Below are positions 1-6,894 of a DNA stretch of 12,731 bases, piece after piece. Within the stretch, counting starts at the first letter, position 1, and the number at the start of each line of letters is the position of its first letter. Origin of the DNA: Gloeopeniophorella convolvens (taxonomy: Eukaryota > Basidiomycota > Agaricomycetes > Russulales); NCBI GenBank assembly GCA_022496205.1, contig WTXD01000310.1:1-12731 (forward strand), read 5' to 3'. A model generated the notes under the pieces. It was not told the origin of the DNA, ran no database searches, and saw nothing but the letters and a program-made list of their open reading frames with translations. The translations under genes and the position numbers were made by a program.

Positions 1-473
1 TGCAGCCACTGCATGGCAGCCCCTTCACCTACCATCCATGTTTGAGTGGTCAGCTTATTCAGATCAGTCATTCGGCATGCATGTTATGCATCCATTCTCT
101 ACATGTGTATCAAATGAAATAAATCTATATTATATCAATGAGTGGCTAATTGATTAAAGTACAAGCAACAAATATAGTCTGAAAAATGAATGAAGTCCGA
201 GTAGTGACAGGAATGGAGCCACCTCCAGGAAATGAGTGACAATGCTGTTGGCTTAACAAGGGTGAGCTCACCTTATTATATAATCTAGATTCAATCAACA
301 TCCCTAAACTCTGATTGGGTATGATTACTGTGTTATGATGTATGGGTACGGACATGGATGCATACCTCAACCTTTTTGCCACCAGGCCATCACTGTCCTA
401 TGACTCTTTATGGTGTTTTAGTCCTGGGACATTAGTGGCAGCCTTGGCAATGGTGATGGTCTCCAACACCTCA
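1..473. other. No recognisable gene; AT-rich sequence beyond the 3' end of a decayed gene
   Basis: I read this stretch on both strands and see no convincing coding signal. The minus strand holds an open frame of 78 codons (146-382), but its peptide has no motif I recognise and its start does not connect in frame with the decayed gene to its right. The stretch probably contains the 3' flank of that gene plus unique or very old repeat DNA. No LTR ends, tRNA or hairpin stood out. Confidence 0.4.
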
Positions 474-599
474 TGTATGTACCTCATTGACTGCATGAGT
501 CCACTCCACTCAATTGCATTCTGATTTGTTGATAGCTGATCCCCACCAAGAAAGAAGCATCATGACAAGGAGCAAACCATTGTCCCCATAAATGTAGAG
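474..599 (-). pseudogene. 3' fragment of a decayed Trp-rich fungal gene, severed by two LTR insertions
   Basis: This is the C-terminal end of the decayed gene whose main body lies at 1464-2405. If the LTR block and duplicated target copies are removed, codon AAG at 1464-1466 is followed directly by CTC at 597-599, and the frame continues as DWSKLYIYGDNGLL, then a WWG motif (the two Trp codons at 543-548), then a WTHAVNEV motif. That order fits the end of a Trp-rich Agaricomycete family as I remember it (W-S-K-L-x-x-Y-G-x-N-G-L, then WWG, then a W..AV..V tail); this is memory, not a search. In-frame TGA codons at 510-512 and 471-473 show decay. Function of the family is unknown to me. Confidence 0.6.
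595..599. repeat. Target-site duplication of LTR 1, left copy
   Basis: TAGAG abuts the TG start of LTR 1. Its partner is CAGAG at 968-972, one C/T difference, consistent with an older insertion. Confidence 0.7.
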
Positions 600-967
600 T
601 GTTGAAGCGCAGCAAGGGTGGAGTGACAACTGAAGGTACGCAAGGTGACACTCAGTCAGAGAAGGTCAAAAGACTGAGGCTACAAAGGTGAAAGAGGAGG
701 TCCTTTTATACAAGGAAGGAGCAACAATAGCATGTGATAAACAATGCTTAGAAAGCCTAGGAGACCCACATGAAATGGAGTAAGAGTGGGTACTGGAATA
801 CAAGGTGGGTCATGGAATGCCTTAGAAGAGTCCAGAACACAGAAACAAATGTGGGGCTAAACACAGCCTTAAGTCTAGAACATTATATACACAAGATAAG
901 ATAGTCCTTGATCATTAGGTCCATATCTAATCTAATCAGAGCTGCCAGGACACTGTCCATCTCAACA
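600..967 (-). mobile_element. Solo LTR 1 (368 bp)
   Basis: The segment begins TGTTGA and ends TCAACA, the inverted TG...CA termini of an LTR. It is flanked by TAGAG (595-599) and CAGAG (968-972), a 5-bp target duplication with one transition. It is closely similar along its length to the LTR at 978-1463. Minus-strand orientation is inferred from a TATAAAAGG box on that strand (702-710) followed by a pyrimidine-rich stretch. No internal retroelement coding sequence lies on either side, so this is a solo LTR left by LTR-LTR recombination. The superfamily (copia or gypsy) cannot be decided from the LTR alone. Confidence 0.88.
702..710 (-). promoter_or_regulatory. TATA box of LTR 1
   Basis: Minus strand reads TATAAAAGG. 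It lies at the position matching TATATAAGG in LTR 2, so it is most likely the LTR core promoter. Confidence 0.55.
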
Positions 968-977
968 CAGAGCTTGC
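968..977. repeat. 10-bp inter-LTR spacer: right duplication of LTR 1 plus left duplication of LTR 2
   Basis: The ten bases between the LTRs are CAGAG followed by CTTGC. The first five pair with TAGAG at 595-599 and the last five with CTTGC at 1464-1468, so the spacer is fully explained by two adjacent integrations. The original target would have been TAGAGCTTGC on the plus strand. Confidence 0.85.
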
Positions 978-1028
978 TGTTGAAGCGCAGCAGAGGGTGG
1001 AGTGACAACTGAAGGACACAGAGTGACG

Positions 1029-1053
1029 CTCAGTCAGAGAAGGTCAAAAGACT
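1029..1053 (+). repeat. 25-bp direct repeat in LTR 2, copy 1
   Basis: A 25-bp unit starting CTCAGTCAGAGAAGG and ending AAAAGACT occurs here and, identically, at 1146-1170. LTR 1 has this unit once. The repeat bounds the extra ~117 bp that LTR 2 carries. Confidence 0.85.
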
Positions 1054-1145
1054 TATACATTAGTGCAATACCTGAAGGACACAGAGTGACGCTACAAGGT
1101 GGGGTAAGCATAAGGTAGAAGTGAAAGGAGCGGTAGTGTACTTGC

Positions 1146-1170
1146 CTCAGTCAGAGAAGGTCAAAAGACT
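1146..1170 (+). repeat. 25-bp direct repeat in LTR 2, copy 2
   Basis: Second identical copy of the 25-bp unit at 1029-1053, 117 bp downstream. A shorter unit (CTGAAGGACACAGAGTGACG) is also doubled, at about 1009-1030 and 1071-1092, giving an order A-B-A-B inside the LTR. Confidence 0.85.
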
Positions 1171-1196
1171 GAGGCTACAGAGGCGAAGAAAGAGGT

Positions 1197-1205
1197 CCTT
1201 ATATA
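1197..1205 (-). promoter_or_regulatory. TATA box of LTR 2
   Basis: Minus strand reads TATATAAGG, followed by a CT-rich stretch, as expected at the U3/R region of a fungal LTR. The extra repeated segment lies downstream of this box in the minus orientation, so it would be in the transcribed R/U5 part. Confidence 0.65.
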
Positions 1206-1463
1206 CAGTAAGGAGCGACAGATAGCATGTGATAAACACTGCTTAGAAAGCCTAGGAGACCCACATGAAACGGAGTAAGAGTGGGTACCGGAGTACAAGG
1301 TGGGTCATAGAATGCCCTAGAATAGTCCAGAATCATGGAAACGAATGTGGGGCTGAGCACAGCCTTAAGTCTAGAACATTATGTACACAAGATAAGATAG
1401 TCCTTGATCATTAGGTCCATATCTAATCTAATCAGAGCCGCCAGGACACTGTCCGTCTCAACA

Positions 1464-1468
1464 CTTGC
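1464..1468. repeat. Target-site duplication of LTR 2, right copy
   Basis: CTTGC follows the terminal CA of LTR 2 and is identical to 973-977. Confidence 0.85.
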
Positions 1469-2405
1469 TCCAGTCTTGAGTGGGTTGAGGTAGGGAAAGG
1501 CTTCCATCTTCATTGACTTTTTCAGCTGGCTGTAGAACTGACCATCAAGCCCAAAAGTTGTCCTTGATTGTTGCGAGGTTTGCAATCTTCTGCATGGTCC
1601 ACTTGCGCCCCTATTTCATCCATGTCTTGATCTCAATAGGGCGCAGTTGGTTTGTAAGCCTCCCCTTCTTCTGTTTGATGAATCAGCCATAGCTCATCTC
1701 CAGAAGGAATAGACTTATGTTGCCACCAAATTCTGCTGACTCCTCAAGCTGGAAGAACGAACTAACAAGACTCATCCATCATGGCCCTAGCTTAAGACCT
1801 AGGAAAAACTTGAGTGCCTGTATGAACTGCTTCGGCCATTCATCCATGTCGAAGTCACAGTTAGACGTCCCAGTTATGTCACCACCATGCATATCGAGGC
1901 CATCACCCGTAGCCTCAGCATGTGCAGGGGTTAGCGTATCTGAGTGGGCCATAGGTGTAATTGATCCACCCTCAGGGGTCCCCCTGCTTGTCTCATTGAC
2001 ACAAGGCTGTACAGACAAGGCCTGCCGAGTGGTCCCTGCATTAGAATGTTGCATCGGCTCGATTGCTAGAACCGTGCATCCAGGTCCAGTGGTTGATGAT
2101 GCAAGTGCACCCCCGAGCTGCACTCCCAAGTTGATGGCGGCTCCAACAACAGGGTCCATCTTCACCGAATTTGCAACTGATATGAGTGCTGAGTCAACCT
2201 TTGGCTCACCCAGAGATGGTGCCAACTCGATAGGTGCGTTGTCCGAGCCTAACAATGAGAGACCACTCTGACTAAGCCCAGGGACAATAGCAACAGATGA
2301 AGAGGTGGCACTGTTAGGGAGGATGTCCATGTCACTCTCGTCCTCAGAGACTGTCACCATATGTCCGATAGTGGGGGCAGACGCTCCCGCATGTGCAGAG
2401 TTCAT
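1464..2405 (-). pseudogene. Main body of a decayed Trp-rich gene resembling an uncharacterised Agaricomycete family
   Basis: One frame runs from ATG at 2403-2405 to the LTR 2 boundary. The first 208 codons are open and are Ser/Ala/Gly/Pro-rich with low complexity, then comes EWPKQFIQALKFFLG, and past TGA 1779-1781 the frame continues as WMSLVSSFFQLEE. TGA 1683-1685 follows, then IKTWMK, TAG 1611-1613, GRKWTMQKIANLATI, NFWA, TGA 1545-1547 and WSVLQPAEK. From memory this is the order of a repetitive mushroom-genome family with a W..LV..F..LE segment, a GRKW segment and a WWxWWxxLQPxxR signature; no function is known to me. TGA at 1545-1547 replaces an expected Trp (TGG to TGA). ATG 2403 is internal: the same frame extends upstream into 2406-2600. 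The solo LTRs cut the gene just after WSK. Confidence 0.65.
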
Positions 2406-3099
2406 TTTGTGAGTATACTTGAGAGCCCTATACTGAGAAATCTAATCCACTTTGAAAACTCCGTCAGTCCTATACATGCAGGTACAACTATGGCACCCAC
2501 CATATACTTTCTCTGCAAACCCCATTAGGAACCTGGTCACCACAGTGTAGCACATGAGGTCAGTCTCTGGCCACAGCTGGTCAAGAAGCCTGCACTTATA
2601 ACCTGCATGGATGCTATCAACAAGTTAGCATTTTCCCCCTTTGACACATAACACTTGAGCCTATCTTTGGCCAACAGGACAAACCTCACAACTTCAACCC
2701 TATAGTCCTCAGAGGGGAGGAGGCCAGCCAGGAATAATAATGTGACCATTTGGTAATGCTGAGAGATCGCATTCATAATTGGTTGAAGTACCATATGGGT
2801 GTCTAATATAGCCCTAGGATTGGAAAGAATTAGGCCTACATTAAAGTTGCCAAATGCATGACGTACCATTCACGTTCCTCATTCATCTTGGAAACTTTGA
2901 GAAAATGAATGCAATGCTCCTCCATGGCTTCCTCGTGCATCTTTTTGTGTTCTTTATTAACATTGTCAATAATATCACTAGGCTCTATTGCTAACTTTGC
3001 ACACACAACCTTCATCTTCACATCAACTTTAATTGGCTCCTTGGTCCTATTCATGGTAGCTTCGGCAATAGCTTCCTCCCTGTCATGAACACTAGGGCT
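2406..3099 (-). pseudogene. 5' part of the same decayed gene
   Basis: Three frames are joined by two probable one-base deletions. Frame one is open from 3099 to about 2865 and includes an acidic/basic helical stretch (KEHKKMHEEAMEEH). A shift near 2863-2867 links EEREWY to RHAFGNFNVGL, and the second frame continues through SNPRAILD, LLFLAGLLP and EVVRFVLLA to NANLLIASMQ. A shift near 2600-2602 then leads into YKCRLLDQLWPETDL and RFLMGFAEK. TAG at 2442-2444 is followed in the same frame by ATG 2403, so this block and 1464-2405 are one ancestral gene. In total roughly 800 codons of protein existed. I recognise no catalytic motif. Introns are possible, but the 13 bp between the obvious GT and AG at the second shift is too short, so I prefer deletion. 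Confidence 0.6.
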
Positions 3100-3427
3100 T
3101 CAAGGAGGTCGAGATGCTCAGAACACTCAAGCAAACTTAGCCCTACTAGTAAACACCCTATGCGTCGCCCACAATGCAACATGTACCACTCACATTGCGA
3201 CTACAAGTCAAAATGCATCATGTGACCCTTCACCCCCATTCCTCGCCCTACTCCCTAATGGCCAACTCACCCTGAAATACCCCCAAGATCCTGGACTAGG
3301 GATCACTCAGAATGGCCATATTACTCGTCCCAAAGTAACTAGAACCTTGATTAAGGTGAAACACTTCACACATCCTCTTTGGGACTCTGATCATCAAGAA
3401 CTCCATGGGGCCTCAAGCCCCACTCTG
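3089..3427 (+). pseudogene. Orphan 113-codon open frame ending at an LTR edge; product unknown
   Basis: After TGA at 3086-3088 this frame stays open for 113 codons without any ATG. It ends at TGA 3428-3430, and that stop is formed by the first bases of the LTR that starts at 3426. The peptide has a normal protein look: QANLALLVNTL, then PPFLALLPNGQLTLKYPQD, GITQNGHITRPKV and HPLWDSDHQE. I do not recognise the family. The lack of a start and the stop supplied by the LTR suggest the inner part of a larger gene or older transposon that the LTR element broke. Its left end lies against the 5' part of the minus-strand decayed gene, and the junction between the two is not resolved. It could also be chance, but 113 stop-free codons in a region otherwise full of stops argue against that. 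Confidence 0.4.
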
Positions 3428-3529
3428 TGATGGAATCTAAGAAGCATATCAGAGAGGAGAGGTTATGGGGAATCCCCTCTGGAATCCCTATCAGCAATTA
3501 GACCGGATTTGTCTGGGGGTCTCCAGTAG

Positions 3530-3537
3530 TATATAAG
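3530..3537 (+). promoter_or_regulatory. TATA box of the 5' LTR
   Basis: TATATAAG lies 35 bp before AGACTGTCCA at 3565, where the transcript would begin if the self-priming model is right. Confidence 0.65.
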
Positions 3538-3564
3538 ACCCCCATGTATTGCTCAGTGGTCCTT

Positions 3565-3574
3565 AGACTGTCCA
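3565..3574 (+). promoter_or_regulatory. Predicted transcript 5' end acting as self-primer
   Basis: AGACTGTCCA is the exact reverse complement of TGGACAGTCT at 3736-3745 and sits 35 bp after the TATA box. In Tf1/sushi-type chromoviruses the first bases of the mRNA fold back on the primer-binding site and prime reverse transcription. That mechanism is established for Tf1; its use here is inferred from the pairing and positions. Confidence 0.55.
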
Positions 3575-3735
3575 TCTGTGGCACTCTCATCTGTATCTAG
3601 CACTGCAATCTAAGCACTGTTAGTGTGTTCCCCCCCTGCTCCTGCTATTGCAGCTCATCTTCTGCTCTACCCTTTTGACACTCTCTAAACTCTGCTATCC
3701 TCTCTGCGCACACTCCGCGAGTGAATCCTGACATT

Positions 3736-3745
3736 TGGACAGTCT
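3736..3745 (+). promoter_or_regulatory. Primer-binding site, self-priming type
   Basis: TGGACAGTCT begins two bases after the LTR ends in CA, the normal position for a primer-binding site. It pairs over 10 bases with 3565-3574. It does not look like the initiator-Met tRNA site (TGGTATCAG) common in other fungal elements. Confidence 0.55.
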
Positions 3746-3759
3746 CTTACACCCTCTGA

Positions 3760-6700
3760 TTAGCTGCACCTCTAGTGTCTTACTCTGGAATCACCGCATT
3801 CCAGACCACGCTCCTCTTGGACCGTGCTCATCCTCAGGTGTTGATTCGTCCCTTGTCCTACTCTGATCTTGATGCTCCCCCTCATGGACTGCCAACCCTT
3901 CTTGACTATGGCACTCCCACTCATAGACTGTCACCTGAACTTCAGTATCCACCCCTTGTCTTTACTCCTCGTCCTTCACCCACACCTCACTCTCCATCAT
4001 ACCATCCTCGTTCCCCGTCTCCCATTAATGTCGAACTAGGACAGATCTTCGACATCCTCACTATACCACCTCACTCCCCCTCTCTTCACCACTTGGCCTT
4101 TGACTTTCTAGTTCGCCTCAGAGCTCAACAAGTACAAGAACACTTTGCAGAAATTGTATGCACCTCAGCTATCCCTCAGTCTTCTACTCCTAGCCCCTAT
4201 CACACTGGTGAATAAGCTCTCAGCCCCTTGGTCAAGTCTACTCCAGCCTCCCCTTTCCTATCCACTCCTCAGCCTTGCCCTTCACATTTTTCACCTCCTT
4301 ACTCCCCTTTGCATCTCTCTATCCTTGCCCCTTCTCCTTATTCTGCATCGCCGGCGCATACTCCTGCGCTCACTCCTACTTGCGCTCCTACTCCTCATCC
4401 TGTACCAACTTCTATACCCTCGCAAGCAGCAACAGTATCCCCTGTGATCTTCGCCCCCAACCTTGTCCCAGTGCCTGCTCTTGAGATCCTCGTTGACATG
4501 GCAGTCAAACAATTCCCTGACTAAGCACCTCCTCCATACCATCGTGTTTGCTCCCCCTCTGAGCTCACAAATGATAGTGACCTCACTGACTACGTCGACT
4601 TCCACTTCGACGCTCCACCACCTCAACCCATCCCTGCCTGTCCTCATGTACTCCACTGACCCCACGAGCGGATCGCAGTGCAACTTGCAGGTTGCCCTCA
4701 ATGCTTTGATGCATCTTAACTCCTCTGGCACATCCCTCACATCAAGTCTGCTCGATTCTACCTTGAAAACATCAATAACTACTTCCCTGAGCTCCACCCC
4801 TTCCACTTCCACCTTGAGGAGTACCACTACTTCACACTCGAGGCCACTTGTCCAAACAAAGGCAACTGACACTTACCTGAACATCCTTACCACCCTCGCC
4901 ACATCTGTGCCTTCATCATCTACATTCCCCCATTGCATGAACTACCCCTTGGAGCTATACACTACGAGTTCACCTATCATGTTGTCGACAACCTCCTCTC
5001 CCTGGAATTTGGCACCTAAAAGTGCTTTGAAGGTGCCAGAGTCCCACTCCGCCACATCAACTTCCTAGACGGCCAATTCCTGAGCACTTATGGCTTTCTC
5101 CACTTTGACCACGGCCGCATCATCTCTATCCACAATCACTACTCAGAACTCAATGACTCCTGCCTCCTGCATCCCCAACTTCGACTCTTCACTGCCCTCC
5201 ATCGCATCCCTGACAACATCAGAGAGATAGAAGATGCACCCTTCCTTCATCACAACCTCAACCTTATCGCTCTCATCCACGTGCCAAGAGGAGAACTTGA
5301 ATAAACCTAGCAAATTAGTTGAATACTTGTACCAGTAAATAGTATCTGCCCAACTATTTTCTAGAGTGCATAGCACCTCTGTGGGAGATACTATTGACTC
5401 AGATTTGACTCAGTGGAAGCACCACCCCAAGTATTGCTTGAAGGACTCCACCTTATCCCTTACAACAACAACAATCACTTGACATTTGACCAAGCCTATT
5501 GATGCTTCTTCGACAAATATTATCAAGTCCTTCATCATATCATCTGACTCCAGTTCTACAACCCTCACGCTTGTGTCCACAGCTCCTCTACCGACACTCT
5601 AGTTCATTCTGACTCTTAGCTTACCCCAGTCCTAACAAGACTTTGACGATCTCTCCCATTCGGACAACTCTTTGATAACGACCTACACCTCAGCCACTGG
5701 TTCAACGCTAAAAGGAACATTGTCCAAAGTGCTGTAGAAGAACAGCACCTCTTCTGGTTCCTTCAACGACCTAGTGGTGTACACTGGGAACCCATCCAAA
5801 CCACCAACCTTTGGCTTAAACTTGAACTCTTCTGGTGGAATATTGTCCAAGTCCACAAAGAACATCTTATTGAGAAAATCCTTACCAGCCATCGAATCTA
5901 CTATCTTAAATGTATCATCACTACTCCGTACCAAACTTGTCTTCACTTTGCTCAACTTGTTCTACTTCAAGAAAACCCTTTAATCTCTATCTACTCTGTC
6001 TGCTCCGGCCCCTTCTGCAACTATACCTTGCATCTGCAAGATGGAAACTGGATCATAAGTAACCCCCTTGACCTCGATCTTGTCCAATCAAATGACAATT
6101 TTCTATATCCTGTACCTCGATGACCTCCTCTTATTCCTCCTGCAACCCCTGAATCAGACATTGGAGAAAACAGTTAGAACAATGCCCCAAGCATTGTCAT
6201 TAACTTCAGCCTTGACAAAGAACAAGATGCACTAGACAATGACATGCCTAACATCCACACCATCAGTGACCTTGACCTACAAGACACCAGTGACCTTACC
6301 AACACTCAGTATTTAGAGATCTAGTCAGATCCTCCTATACCCTATATTCTAGACTATCAGAGTCTTTCTGCCGCAATCCTAGCATCCAGACCTAATCATT
6401 GACGGTCTCCCAGACACCGTCCTCCAACACCACTACCGCAAGTAGTGCTACCACCAGTACAACGTATACCTACTCCTGAAGACCCAAGAAACCTCAGCAG
6501 AACCTGACTCATCGACATCCAACGTGATAATGTTACACACCATCCAGAAATTATCTACATTGGCCAAACCTTATCTACCCGAGACTACCTTGGCTTCCAC
6601 AACTTCTGACATTGGTGCAGAGAAGAATACAATCATTGTCAACTCCGTATCATTACCTTCCCCCACGATCTCCACGAACTTGCCAACTTCACTAGTGACC

Positions 6701-6894
6701 CTCTGCACTTTGAAGGCTATCTGTGGAAACGATCCATAAGAATCTTCTGTGATCATATCAAAGAAGACTACACCTACATTGAATGCCACTCCATTGACCG
6801 ACGCCATCCTATTCTAAACCATGCTTTCACCATCTCATACCACCACAACATTAACACCTATACTGTGCAAGTTGTAGGACTCCCTGTCATCTAA
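3760..6894 (+). pseudogene. Giant N-terminal extension upstream of Gag; no known domain
   Basis: A single frame can be followed for about 1,045 codons from 3760 to TAA 6892-6894, broken by about two dozen stops (for example 4213, 4522, 4657, 4717, 4867, 5017, 5500) and one stop-dense patch at 5302-5395. The first ~250 codons are Pro/Ser-rich. From about 4740 the peptide becomes rich in His, Tyr, Phe, Trp and Leu (INNYFPELHPFHFHLEEYH; WWNIVQVHKEH; YLGFHNF), with a clean 155-codon open stretch at about 5653-6118. This composition and length are unlike ordinary Gag and I recognise no catalytic motif. No ATG occurs near the start; GTG at 3775 may be a mutated ATG. After 6894 the frame shifts by one and continues into the Gag segment, so both were probably one protein. 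Confidence 0.55.

Larger units (their letters stand above)
978..1463 (-). mobile_element. Solo LTR 2 (486 bp), same family as LTR 1
   Basis: It has the same TGTTGA...TCAACA termini as the neighbouring LTR and is flanked by a perfect 5-bp target duplication, CTTGC at 973-977 and CTTGC at 1464-1468. It is about 118 bp longer than LTR 1 because of an internal repeated segment (see the repeats at 1029-1053 and 1146-1170). A TATATAAGG box on the minus strand (1197-1205) gives the orientation. The outer flanks of the two-LTR block (TAGAG and CTTGC) do not match each other while the inner pairs do, so these are two separate insertions, not the two ends of one deleted element. Confidence 0.9.
3426..3733 (+). 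repeat. 5' LTR (308 bp) of the old element
   Basis: It starts TGTGATGG and ends CCTGACA, giving near-inverted TGTGA/TGACA termini. The segment has a TATATAAG box at 3530-3537, a CT-rich R/U5 region, and is followed two bases later by a plausible primer-binding site. The five bases before it are CACTC (3421-3425); the partner duplication cannot be checked because the 3' end of the element is missing. The right boundary is set by the primer-binding site, since no second LTR copy is present to align. Confidence 0.65.

Noticed and set aside
1029..1170. Possible CRISPR-like or satellite array from the 25-bp repeats
   Set aside because: Only two copies, both inside a defined LTR, with a eukaryotic context.
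600..1463. One retrotransposon with two LTRs and a lost interior
   Set aside because: Outer flanking pentamers differ (TAGAG vs CTTGC), while each LTR has its own matching pair, so two insertions explain the data better.
1717..2271. 184-codon plus-strand open frame
   Set aside because: It lies antisense to the 208-codon minus-strand frame (1779-2405), which connects in frame with recognisable motifs on both sides. The plus-strand peptide is a low-complexity mirror.
2590..2605. Mini-intron (GT...AG, 13 bp) to explain the frame change near 2600
   Set aside because: Far too short for a fungal intron; a single-base deletion restores a protein-like frame on both sides.
4291..4872. 193-codon minus-strand open frame
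   Set aside because: Val/Glu/Arg-rich mirror of the Pro/Ser/Thr-rich plus-strand sequence; it does not fit any neighbouring gene.
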